A stretch of DNA of 64,000 bases from Cutaneotrichosporon cavernicola (Eukaryota; Basidiomycota; Tremellomycetes; Trichosporonales; Trichosporonaceae): the NCBI RefSeq assembly GCF_030864355.1, contig NC_083393.1, positions 2,914,001 through 2,978,000 of the forward strand, written 5' to 3'. The notes below the pieces were generated by a model. That model saw only the letters and a list, made by a program, of their open reading frames with translations, was not told where the DNA came from and searched no databases. Position numbers and translations under genes: made by a program. This document shows positions 33,328 to 44,800 of this stretch, piece after piece. Within the stretch, counting starts at the first letter, position 1. Each line of letters opens with the position of its first letter.

Positions 33328-33527
33328 CTAGCACTGGAGCTGGCAATAGCGGCATACGACGCGGTACGAGATGCCGTCGGTGTACGCGGTGGGGACGCAG
33401 TAGGCTGGTGTCAGAGTCAGACCACAGAGACTAGACTAGACTCACCGCCGCGGTTCGCTCCGTTGCTGTCGCCATGGCACACAATGTCGTACGAGCAGAG
33501 AGTAGGTGCGGGGTTGGTGTAGCACAT
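33328..33527 (-). CDS. Small four-cysteine protein (family member D)
   Basis: Predicted 52-residue protein; minus-strand exons 33527-33446 and 33404-33328 with a 41-nt intron ending in CTGACACCAG. It begins MCYTNPAPTLCSYDIV, followed by the module CHGDSNGANRGAYC, 14 residues, then CRYCQLQC at the end. His replaces the usual Pro after the first Cys. Three extra Cys (two N-terminal, one C-terminal) distinguish it. The phase-1 intron position is shared with all other members. It is too short for ordinary gene finders. Function unknown. Confidence 0.6.
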
Positions 33528-33983
33528 TTTGCAGGGCTTGACAATGACAATGAATGTACGCGTCGGGTCGAGTTGGGGATGAGGTTGACAAGATGAGATG
33601 AGCAGGGTTGATAAGGCGCGGCCGTGATGGGCCTGCGACTACCTCGCTTCGAGACGGATTCCGGCGGGGGCGAGGCGGGATGAAGCGGTGACAGCGGGGT
33701 TTGAGGATGCCGCACGTAACGAGGGCTCAGGCCATGTCATGGCATGTTTAGGTCAGTCATGTCTAGCCAACGTCGGCTTGACCCGCCTCGTCTTGTCCCG
33801 CACAGATCGGGTGTGGTGAGCGACAAGATGAGCCAAATTAGGGACTAAGACTGGACGAAACGCGTTTTGAAACACTAGACATGAACGTACAGGAACGTAC
33901 AGGAGGGCTACATTGTATGAGCGGTCGTCTATGGCGGTGTCGACCAGCCAAGGTGTGGTGTGAGTCTAAGCGCTCCTAAAGGC
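33528..33983. other. Intergenic within the small-gene cluster
   Basis: About 450 bp between two minus-strand small genes. Nothing recognised. Confidence 0.55.
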
Positions 33984-34161
33984 TTAGACTTGGAGGCGGC
34001 AGAACTGGCAGATGACGCGCCCGTCGGGCAGCTTGAAGGGCGAGCACTTGTCTGATGTTAGCATGAGCCATTGGTAGCCTGCCGAGCGGCCTGGTCTTTC
34101 CCCACTCACGCCCGCGGTTCATGCCATACACGTCGCCGGGGCACTGGATCCAGGTTGTCAT
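33984..34161 (-). CDS. Small four-cysteine protein (family member C)
   Basis: Predicted 39-residue protein, the minimal version of the family. Minus-strand exons are 34161-34110 and 34051-33984; the 58-nt intron ends in CTAACATCAG. The sequence is essentially one module: MTTWIQCPGDVYGMNRGHKC, 11 residues, then CQFCRLQV. The stop follows directly. The spacing and the split codon after N-R-G match the other members. Such a compact protein could be a zinc-stabilised peptide (inference). There is no signal peptide. Confidence 0.6.
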
Positions 34162-35683
34162 TCGTGGCGAGTGTATGTGCGGTGGCTAGGTGGCTAGGTG
34201 GCTAGGTTGCGAGGATGTGTGGTTGTTGCCGAGTGGCGAGGTCGAGACTGAGCGGCTTGGCTTGGGCTTGGGCTCGGGCTGGGGCTGGGGCTTGAGAGGG
34301 GACGAGGTGACAAGTTAAAGCCTGGGGAGAAGTAAAAGGCTAGAAGAAGGGAAACAAAAGAAGCACGTCATGTTATGCCCTCCCCCAGTCTCTACGAGGA
34401 ATGCGAGGTAAAGTAAGGAATGTAGAAAGCACATGGGACCGCGCGGATGAAGGCGGCGCCACTTGTTCCCACCTCGCACTGTCTTCGAAAGGATCCCGCG
34501 ATTATGACACTGCTTACTGGGGGATACTTGGCGAGGTCAAGGGGTTTAGCGGAGGAACGGCGCGGGGCTGATCAGGTAGTATGTCCGATAGGTTTGTCAC
34601 GGAATGGAGGATAGCGCGTCGCGTCGACGATGGATCTACTCCACCCAGAGTTGACCAAAGCTCCTTGGCCAAGTATCGATAATGTTGTCAGTTGCTGAGA
34701 AGATGTTCAACTGACCCAGATGAGTACAAGTTGGCGTGGAGCCCAACGCCGTTACACAGCTGCGGCCGCACGGGCCCGAACCATGTAGCCTGAAGACGCT
34801 CACAGGATGACAGGCACCGGCTCAAAAGCTCAAAAGTGCGCAGTATCGCTCCGCCCTCGACTTTATCTTTAGCCTGTTACGCAGCTGTTACTGTTCAAGA
34901 CTATTTCAAGACTCGAGGCAAAAGGAGCTGCAGTATTCAGAAGCTAGCACAAGTAGACATTATTCTCCCATGTCATTTTGTTTTTTTTTTGGCTTTCGGA
35001 CACTCGATCGGGTTCCGCCCGAGTTCATGTTCGGGCGAAAGTCGTGGATCTGGAAGCTACAGGGCGGGATCTGATGCGAACGGATGCTTCGACTTGCTCT
35101 GTCATCCCTGTCTCGGTCCGCTTGAAAACACCGCTTGGGCCTATGCCATCAGAGATCAAGTAGCGCCAGTCCTGGATCTCGGGCCGGTTGAAGAGTTGTG
35201 CAGTCGCAGTAGATTTGGAGTGGGCCACCATGGCGCGACGAGGCGATGGGACAGACAATGGTAATTCCGTCCTTGGCCCTACAGGCGAGACATGTTGGTT
35301 TGTCACGTGTGAAGCGTGGCTTGGTGGCTTGGCCGTCTGTTTGTCGCGCGCAATCTCAGCTCGGGCAGCTGGCACGACGTTTGAGTGTCTGTCACGGTGT
35401 GTGCATGCCACTCGGAACCGGTCTGTGCATGTCAGGATGTGAGCCCACACGATCAGTCTCCACCGAAGCAATCAGCAGTCAGCGCAACACAGCAGCGGAA
35501 CACAGTCTAGCACTCCATCGCACAGACTGCATCCGGCCGTCAGCATGATCACTCGACACGGACATCCGTGCATCCCAATACAGCAGCCACTCAGCAAGCC
35601 CGCACCAGCCCGCACCGCCCGCACCAGCCAAATCGTCTCTCGGAACACGCCCCTGCATCCACTAGTCGCTCGCCCCCCATCCA
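34162..35683. other. Intergenic, about 1.5 kb, with simple repeats
   Basis: It contains three GTGGCTAG octamers (about 34182-34206), GGGCTTGGGCT-type G-rich repeats (about 34259-34295) and a T-run at 34981-34990. The duplicated ATCCACTAGTCG at about 35657 and 35679 spans the 3' end of the next gene. Open frames of up to 148 codons occur on both strands but have no recognisable domain, and no further four-cysteine module was found. Confidence 0.5.
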
Positions 35684-37417
35684 CTAGTCGTCGCGCCCCG
35701 GCGGTGGCGACTTGGCGAGATACTTGATACGGTCCTGTTCCTCCTTGGTGGCGTACTTGAGCAGGGCCTCGCGGGGATCCTCGAGACCGACGCGACCCGC
35801 AAAGATCTCCTGCACAAAGCCAGCGGTGGCACTCGCGCCAATGCGCCCGCCCTTGCCGACACCTGACAGAGGCTCGGTGGGCTTGAACCGCTTCGCCCGC
35901 TTCTCCATCTGGTGTAGGCTCATTCCGTGTCGCTGGTCGGCCGAGATCTGGCCGTGCTCGTCTGGCGCGAACACGACCGGCGTGAGGTCTGCCGTCGTGT
36001 AGCTCACGTCGCGCGGTTTCGCCCGGGGCATCTTGGCGAGCGGGAGGAGGGCCCCGTGAATACTGGCGTTGGGCGAGTAGAGGACGTATACTTCGCCGTT
36101 GGAGCACGACGCAAAGAGCTGGTTGATGCGCGAATGCCATTGCACCCGCACAACGCTGGCCTTGGCAATCGGCACACGACGCTGGATCGACAGGTCGTCG
36201 GCTGAGAGAAACAGAATCTCGCCCACCGCCTCGGGGTCTCGCGGGTCAATGGTCGTTCCGGCCAGCACAGTGCGGCCGTCGGGTGACCACGCGACCTCCG
36301 TCTCCGAGTACTTGTTGTCGATCCCGTTTGCGACCGCTAGCGGTTGCCGCAGATTCTTCACGTCCCACACTACTGTCAGCTCCATACAACCGAGGTAGCT
36401 TACGCTTGATTGTCCCGTCCTGGCTGCGGCTAGCGAGTTTCCCAGAGTCGGGCGAGAATGCAACGCACGTAATCTCCGTCTCCTTCTCGTGCGCCTTCTC
36501 ATTGCTCTTATCCGGCCGCGCATAGTTTGATCTCGTGCTCCAAACATGCACTGCACCATCATGACATCCAGCTGCGATCGTCTTCCCGTCCGGGCTCCAG
36601 CAGCAGCTCGTGACGCGCGTCTTATTCCCCCGCGCCTTGGATCGTACGACCACGACGTGCTTCTGCTTGCTCGTGTCCCGCACATCCCACAGACGCAACG
36701 TGCTGTCGTTCGCGCACGTCAGAAACACTGTGTTGTCCGAGGGGTGCCACTTGCCCGCGTTGATCTCAGCAATGTGGCCTTTTGTCACCTTCATGTCGCG
36801 GATGTAAACGTCGCCCTTCATGAACTCCTTGGCGTCCTCGCCATCGCGCCCGAATACTTTCGGATAAAATGTTCCGCTCACGACGAGCAAATGCTTGCCG
36901 TCAGGCGAGTAGGAGAGGTCGTGCACAAAGTACGTCCCGTTCGGCTCAAAGCTCTTGAACGGGCGCAGGCGCGAGTCCATGCCTCCAAAGTCCCACAGCT
37001 TGCAGTCGTAGTCGTGGCTGCCTGTCGCAAGGCGCGCACCGGGTGGGTCAACCGCCAAGGCCGAGACCAGCTTGGTATGGTCCTTGAGCACAATCTCGTG
37101 AGTCACAGGTGTCCGGTCCTCCTCTGGTTCGAGCTCGTCGTCGCTGTCCTCGTCCGACTCGGCCTTCCGTTTTGGCGGCTGAGGACCGACATCGTCATCA
37201 TCTTTATCATCTTCTGGTGCTGCGGGTCCAGGTTCCGGCTCAGTCCGAGCTGGGCGCAGAGTCTCGCGTTGAGGAGGCGCTGCCTGTGGTCAGCTTGATC
37301 ACAGCCAAGTAAGCTCACCCTCTTCGTCTCGGCCACGCGCTGCTGGTTGACGGTTGGTGCACCACCGCCGCGCTTTGGCTTCTTACCGAAGCTCATTGGG
37401 AGGCCAAACCCGTCCAT
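35684..37417 (-). CDS. WDR70: WD40 protein, WDR70-like
   Basis: Probable nuclear WD-repeat protein; animal and fission-yeast WDR70 are tied to DNA-end resection and histone ubiquitination. 554 residues; minus-strand exons 37417-37319, 37283-36404, 36369-35684. The N-terminus MDGFGLPMSFGKKPKRGGG matches the family start, followed by an acidic linker (DDKDDDDVGPQPPKRK) and five to six WD repeats (for example LATGSHDYDCKLWDFGGM, LTCANDSTLRLWDVRD, ASRSQDGTIKLWDVKNLR across the last junction). The C-terminal region EDPREALLKYATKEEQDR is a family hallmark. The last residues (PPPGRDD) come from a locally duplicated 12-mer at the stop. Confidence 0.88.
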
Positions 37418-37885
37418 GTTGCTGGATACCTAGGTGGATGGACGACAGATGATGGAGTGTCACTTTCTAAAAACACGGTTGGTGGCAAACAGACTTGATC
37501 AGGGAAGGTGGAGGCAGGTGGAGGTCAGTTGTCACCTCACTTGGCTCCATTTGCATTGCTCCAGAGTGCAACCTCAGAACTCATGTCGATCTTGCTATGA
37601 AATGCTATGGACTTGTGGGCCCTCCTTGATGAATACCTCGCGCCGTCCGAGATGATGCAGTGTTGAGAGAAGGAAGGGATGGGGGTGGGTGGGCCCTCTA
37701 TGGAATTGATTCTACCTAGTTGCCAACAAAAAGCGTATGGAGGGTATGTGATGCGTGATGCCTATCTAATGTGGTGGTATCTCGGCGTGGGTACCAGAGC
37801 CAGTGAGAGGCGCCGCGCGGCGGCAAGCCAGCTAGCGGCGCCTCGCTGACGTTAAGAAACAAAGACAAAGCCACGGAATGACAGA
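37418..37885. other. Intergenic WDR70-KAP104
   Basis: About 470 bp: promoter of the WDR70 gene and 3' flank of KAP104, both on the minus strand. Nothing else seen. Confidence 0.6.
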
Positions 37886-40867
37886 TTAAACCTGGTAGCG
37901 CTCACGAAGGCGCTCGCGGATGACAGTCGGGAACGACGACGTCTGCTGCTCCCACTGAGCACCGAGCTGGTTCTTGAATGCTTGCAAGATCTGGCGGAAC
38001 ATGTCGTCGAGCTCCCGAGAGGGGTGCTGCCACTTGCACACGGCGTTGCAGAACCAGATGAAGCTCTGTTGGTCAGCTGCAAAGCGACAATGATCAACTC
38101 ACGTTCTCAAGACCAGCAGGGTTCTTGACAATGAGCATGCAGAAGCCGCGGAACGCCGAGTCCTTCTCGTCGTTGTCCTTGATCTCCCACAGGGCTGCGC
38201 ACCAGGCCTGAGCAAAGGTGCCGAGGTGGGGCGCGACACGGTCGGGCGCAACCAGGCCAAGACGACCAATCGTGACAGCGGCGTTCTCCGAGAGCGACTT
38301 TGGTGACTTGGCGTTGAGGAGGATGGGGATGAGACGCTGGATGAGGTCGTCTACGAAGGGCTCGATGGGAGAGGCGTCGCCCTGGTACTGGATGGCAATC
38401 TCGCCAGCTGCCCAGGCAGCGTTGTTGCAGACGCTGATGCTGTCCTGCTGGGGCTCGGGGATGATCTGCTCGATAATCGAGGGCATCAGGTCCGGCACGT
38501 AGGGGCGCAGAAGGGGGAAGCAGGTCATGGCCATATCACCAAGCAACGCGTGCGCCGACTGCCGGACAGGAGGCTCAAAGTGCTGAGGGTCAGCATGGGC
38601 GGTAACGTTCAACTCACAGTCAGACACGCCGCAATGAGCGTAAGGAGAGGCGGCTGCGTCGACTCGATGAGGGCCGGCATCTGCTCCGCAAGACCTTGCG
38701 CAAGGCCCGAGAGGAGGTCGAGCGCGACGACGATGAACGTGCGGTCAGGCTCGTGCACCTCGTTGGGGTTGCCGAGGTAGGCATTCCACTGCGCGAGCGA
38801 GGTGCTGATGATGGTGATGCAGCGCTGGTACACAGGGGAAGCGTAGGGACCGAATGCCTTGCCCGCAGCGAGGGTGACCGACGAAAGGCACTCGAGGAGC
38901 GGGACAAGGTCGGGGTCGCTGTCGCTCAGCTTCATCCACTTGTCGATCAGAGGAGGCATGAGGATCTCCATGTACTTCTCGGTGCCGAGAGCGTGCATGA
39001 CAGAGTCGGCAAGAGTACCGATAGCGTCGTACAGGATGAGCAAGTTCTTCTGCTGGTACTTGGTGAACGCGTAGGTGAGGTTACGCAGGATGGGCTCAAG
39101 GAAGGGGACCAACTCGCCGCCAGCTTCCTCCTCGAGCGTGGCAAACGCACTGCAGCCTGCCTCCTGCACGCGCTTGTTGCCGTCGAGGACCATCTGGAGG
39201 AGACCCTCCATTGTGGGCAGGAAGAAGCTCTGCTTGTTCTCGGTCGAGACAGCGACGACCCAGCTCGAGTAACGTCCGAGAGTCCAGCAGGTAATCGAGC
39301 GGACGAGCGCCTTGCGGTCCTTGAGCGCCTCAATGAGCCAGGGCACAAGCTGGGGGAGGTGAGGCTCGAGGCCCTCGATGCAGCCCTCGGCAATCGCACC
39401 AAGTGCAAGGATACCGCTCTCCCGATAGGTCCACTCCTGGTGGAAGAGGCGGTCCTTGAGGTGAGGGAGGAGGATGTTGAGGAGGTCGCCACGGAACGAG
39501 ACGGCCATGACGTCGAGCGCAGCGGCCGAGCACTTGCGGATGTTCCACTCGGCCGAGGCGTCGTCGTCATCATCGTCGTAGTAGTCGTCATCGTCATCAT
39601 CATCGTCGTCAAATGCCTGCTCGGCCGCCTCACGGGATTGGCCACCCTTCTGCGCCGACGCAGCCTCGTTGGACTCGCCAACACCGTGCGCCTTGCCGCT
39701 GTAGAGGTGGGGCTTGATGTCGGTCTCCTTGTCGGGGACTGCCTCGTCGTCCTCGTCATTGTCGAGGTAGAGGAGGTCAACCTCAGAGTACACCATGCCC
39801 TCGAGGAGGAGAGGGACAATCTTTTCAAGGTACGGCTGCATCTGCGACTTGAGGTTGGGGTCCTCGGCGAAAGTGAGCCAGAACTCGCACGCCTCCAGCG
39901 CTACCGACTCGTCCTCGTCCTTGGTGCAGTAGGTAATGTAGTCGACGACGTTCTTCATCTGCGGAACGAGCTTGTCTGGCCGGCTGGCAAGGATCAGGCC
40001 AAGAGCAGCACACACGGTGCGGCGGACATCGGGAGAGTCGTCCGACGCGCGCGCAAAGAGAGCTTGAAGGTAGTTCTCAAGCTGCGCCATGAGCGCAGGA
40101 GTGCGTAAAGCGATCAGGCACTGAAGTGTCTCGAGCGCGTAGAGACGGTTGCGCGCGTCCGAGTGGCCAGTGAACTGGATAAACAGTGGGACGAGGTGCT
40201 CAAACAGGCTGGCGCCCTGGATGGTAATGTCGAGACGCTGAGGACAGTCTTCGGCAACCTTTTGGAAAGTGTTGAGGACACCCTACCAAGTCAGCGGCTG
40301 GCATCTCGGTGGCTTACCTCGACGAGGTTTTCGTCCTGCGAGCTCAGGCCCTTTGTTAAGACGTCGAGCGCTTGTGGCCAAGCGCCAGTGTTCTCAGTGT
40401 AGAGAATGGCCATGACGACACTGCCAGAGGTGTGGCGGATCATCTTGTCCGCTTCCTGCAAGCCAGCAAGCGAGGCCTGCTTGACGTACTCCATCGCCTG
40501 GGCATCGCTGTCCGTGACGGGCTGTCCGCTCCGCTCAATGAGGGCGTTCTTGAGCACCAGACCGGCGACTGTGCGGTGCGTACCCACTTCGCTCGTGGCA
40601 AAGACGAGGATGTGGGCCAAGTAGGCGAGGAAATTTGGGATGAATCTAAGCTCCTTTAAGCGCTGTTGGTGGCAAGTGCAAGTGGTGGCGGTCGTTTCGA
40701 ATCAACAGGAGAATGACAAGGTCAGCACAGGTCCAGAGGAGTGAGTTTTGAGCTCAATCACGCACCGTGGCGACATGCTTCTGGACGTTGGGGTCTGGGC
40801 TAGCAGAGTCGCGCAGCATGCCGAGGACCTCTTGGAGCCCATCCTGGTTAGGAGTCCAAGATGACAT
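37886..40867 (-). CDS. KAP104: Transportin (karyopherin beta-2)
   Basis: Nuclear import receptor for PY-NLS cargo such as hnRNP proteins, regulated by Ran-GTP. 923 residues; minus-strand exons 40867-40766, 40662-40318, 40282-38618, 38582-38103, 38065-37886. The start MSSWTPNQDGLQEVLGMLRD begins HEAT repeat 1, and RLKELRFIPNFLAYL follows the first junction. The acidic H8 loop, rich in Asp with two Tyr, is plain at about residues 320-335, preceded by the DIKPHLYSGKAHG segment. Downstream HEAT repeats include WTYRESGILALGAIAEGC. The C-terminus ends RERLRERYQV. Length and loop match transportin rather than importin beta-1. It shares an upstream region with SMC4. Confidence 0.95.
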
Positions 40868-41567
40868 GGCTTGTTGGTTGGCAAGTCAATGAGCTTGGGA
40901 GAGTTTTGGAGATGGGTGAAGCGCGACAGGTGGAACTGGGATGTTGCCAAACTGCTTGGGCCGCGAAAGTTGTGAGGAGGTGGCCCGTGTGAGAGGAATA
41001 AGGAGAGATGAGATTGGGGGGACTGATGAGATGTAGAGCTTCGAGTGCTGTTGTAAGATGTCGTTTTGGTCGCTGTGATTAGATGAGGGTGGTCTGCCAG
41101 CAGGCGGCGATGCAAGTAGGATTATGATCTTGCCTTGCGGTGGGTGATGGGTGGTGGGTGGGTACTCTCTCTGTCCAAGTAGGTGGTTGGTGGGTTTATT
41201 CTTCCTGGGTGGGTGGCTAAAGGCTTGTACAGTGGCACTCCCCTGCCTGCTGCCTGGCTGGCACATTGCAGATATTTTGGTCCCACTTGAAGATATACTC
41301 CCGCTAGCAATACCGCAATAGCGGTTGACGATGAATCATGATAACCGGGGAGTGGGGCAGACGCCACATGATCAAATCCCGCAAACCTCCGTTGGACGCG
41401 CCTTCCTTCCGTTGATCCATGTGGCCCTGGCCCTGGGGGGGGGCCACTCCAAAGCTCCTGGGCCAGGCTCAACCAAAACAAACAACAACAAATCCCACCG
41501 GGGCAGATGATTTAGTCATTTGATGATCCCAACCCTACCACACCTACACCACTCATCAGCACTCAAC
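40868..41567. promoter_or_regulatory. Divergent KAP104 / SMC4 promoter region
   Basis: About 700 bp between two divergent genes, with a G9 run at about 41437-41445 and GGTGGGTGGGT repeats near 41150-41215. No specific regulatory site is claimed. Confidence 0.5.
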
Positions 41568-41823
41568 ATGCCACCACGGCGCTCAAATCGCAGCAGCGCC
41601 GCCACCGGTGCACCACCCCCCACAGCTTCCGCATCAACATCAAGCCGTCGTACTACGCGCACCCGGGCCAGCGTCGCCCCCGAGTCCGAGGAGGACGCGC
41701 CCAAGCCGGCGTCTAAGCGGACTGCAGCGCCCAAGCCGGCTTCTTCACGCGCATCGACTAGGAGACCACGGAAGGAGCCCACGCCACCTCCCGAGAGCGA
41801 GGAGGACGAAGAGGAGGAGGAGG

Positions 41824-41855
<32 letters not shown>

Positions 41856-44800
41856 GGTGATGAGGACGAGGACGAGGACGAGGACGACGATGACGACGAA
41901 GATGACGGCAGCGGAGAGGACGAGCCGGTCCACAAGCCGGCCAAGCATGCTTCTAAGCGAGTCAGTCCGCCTGCATCGCGTAGGAGTACGCGAGTCAAGG
42001 CCACGCCTGCTCCAGAGTCCGAGGACGAGAGCGACGAGGAGCCGGCTCCCAAGCCCGTGTCAAAGCGCCCATCTCGCAAGGCGTCCATCACACCAGCACC
42101 GGAGTCAAGCGATGCGGAGTCTAAGCCGACACCCCGACCAAGCTCCAAGGCCCCAGCGCGGAAGGGTCGGCGCGTACTTTCCGACTCTGACGAATCGGAT
42201 GGGCAGACACCGCGTCCGCTGTCTGTGTCTGCTGACTCGGAGGGCGAGACGCCCACGTCCAAGCTCGCGAAGAAGTCCAACTCGGTCTCGGGCGAGGAAG
42301 GCAATGTTGCTGCTCAAGCTTCACACTCCTGGATCAAGGTAGAGGAGCCGTCCACCCCCAAGGCGCAGGTGCGCGCCCTCGATGCTACCTCTCCAGAGTC
42401 CTCGCCAGACATCCCTGCCAGCGTCCTCCCACCCAAGACTCCCGGGCGCATCGTACCCCCACGTATGTCACTCATGGCTACGCCAGCCGCTCCTCCCCCA
42501 ACCGGGCCCAAGCCGCGCCTCACGATCCATAAACTTGTCCTCAACAACTTCAAGTCGTACGGCGGGCGGCAGGAGATCGGCCCATTCCACAAGTCCTTCT
42601 CTGCCATTGTTGGCCCTAACGGCTCGGGCAAAAGTAACACCATCGACGCGCTTCTCTTCGTATTCGGCTTCCGCGCCTCCAAGATGCGCCAGGGAAAGCT
42701 CAGCGAGCTCATCCACAACTCAGCAGGTCACGAGAGCATTACGTCGTGCTCAGTCGAGGTCCACTTCCGCGAGATTGTCGATGTGGTGAGCTGCTGAGAT
42801 GACGGTAGCTGACATCAGTCCGGTGTCGACGACTTCCTCCTCGTCCCCAAGTCGGATATCGTCGTTACGCGTACCGCCTTCAAGGACAACTCGTCCAAGT
42901 ACACGATCAACGGCGCCAACCGACGCCGCGAGGAGGTCGTGACGCTGCTCAAGAACAAGGGCATTGACCTTGACCACAACCGTTTCCTTATTCTCCAGGG
43001 CGAGGTCGAGTCGATTGCACTCATGAAGCCCAAAGCTCAGAACGAGCACGAGGACGGCCTGCTTGAGTACCTCGAGGACATCATCGGCACAACCAAGTAC
43101 AAGCAGCCGATCGAGGATGCGTCCGAGCAGGTCGAGAGTCTGAATGAGGAGCGCGGTGAGAAGATGAACCGTCTCCGCGTTGTCGAGCGCGAGAAGTCGT
43201 CTCTTGAGGTGAGGTGGATCGGGTCATGAACTGACAGCAGGACAAGAAGCGCGAAGCGGAAGACTACCTTCGCGACACCAACGACCTCACGCGCAAGAAG
43301 TCGCTCCTCTGGCAGTACCACATGTACACGCTGCAGAACAACATCGAGATCACTACCAAGGCAATCAACGGGCTCACCGCTCAGCTCACAGATGAGCAGG
43401 AGCGCAACGGTGACCTACTCGCACAGATCGAGAACCTCCAGAAGGAGTACGACGACAAGGCAGCCAACTGGGAGACGGTAAAGACGGCGTGTGATGCTCT
43501 CACCAAGGACGCCAAGAAGCTCGAGAGGGAAGAGGTCGGCTACCAGGAGAAGCGCAAGCACCTCGCCTCCAAGCAGAAGAAGCTCAAGAAGTCTATCTCG
43601 GACGATGGACACGCCAAGTCGGAGGCTCTAGCCACGATCGAGAGCTGCAGCGCCGCAATCGAGACGAACCGCACCAAGGTTGACGAGTTGGAGAGCAAGT
43701 TAGAGGCCGAGGAGAAGGAGCATGAAGAAGTCCGCGACGGTCTCAAGGATAAGACCGACGTGTTTACGACTAAGATCGAGGTCAAGCAGCGCGAGCTGCA
43801 GCCGTGGACCGCCAAGATCAGCGAGAAGCAGTCGGCCATCGACGTCGCCCAGTCAGAGCGTGACTTGCTGGCGCAGAAGGCCACGTCGGTCCAGACCGCC
43901 CTCGAAGAGGCTGAGCAGAACATCCAGACTATCAAGGAGGGTGATCATGCCAAGCGGGACGAGTACAAGCGGCTCAAGAAGGAGGCTACGGTGGCCAAAC
44001 AGGAGCTCGCCGACGCAGAGGAGCAGCTGCAGGGCATGGGCGCGCAGTTTGAGGCGGTACGGAGCAAGCTCTCCGCAGCCTCGCACAAGGCCGATGAGGC
44101 GCGCGCTAGTCTTGCCGCCGACAAGTCGGAGAACGCCGTGCTGTCCAGCCTCAACAAGCTCAAGGCGCAGGGGCGTCTCAAGGGCTTCCACGGCCGCCTC
44201 GGCGACCTCGGCGTAATCGATGACAAGTACGACGTCGCTGTCACCACGGCGTGTGGTTCACTCAATAACCTCGTCGTCGACACTGTCGAGCAGGGCCAGG
44301 CGTGTATCGAGCATCTTCGCAAGAACAACATTGGCCGCGCCTCAATCTTGATCCTCGACAAGCTACCTCCCCGCGACCTGCGTCCCATCAAGACCCCTGA
44401 GGGCGTGCCTCGCCTATTCGATCTCATCAAGCCCAAGGACCCGCGTTTCGCTGCCGCCTTCTACAAGGGCCTCACTAACACACTCGTTGCGCAGGACCTC
44501 GCCCAGGCCGAGCGCATCGGCTACGGCAAACCGCGGTGGCGCGTTGTCACGCTCGCCGGCCAGCTCATCGACACCTCGGGAACCATGTCGGGTGGTGGCA
44601 ACCGCGTCGCGCGCGGCGGCATGAGCTCCAAGTTCAAGGCAGACAAGGTCGGACCGGAGGTCGTCTCCCAGTACGAGAAGGAGCGCGCGGCAATCCAGCA
44701 AGAGTTCAACGCGTTCCAGACTGACCGGCGCGCCGTTGAGCAAGAAATTCAGCAGCTTCGCAAGCGCATTCCCGACATGGAGATGGAGATGGAGAAGACC

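Noticed and set aside
30672..35683. Mobile element or horizontally acquired island around the small-gene cluster
   Set aside because: No transposase, reverse transcriptase, terminal repeats or target duplication seen. The splice signals of the small genes match the rest of the window.
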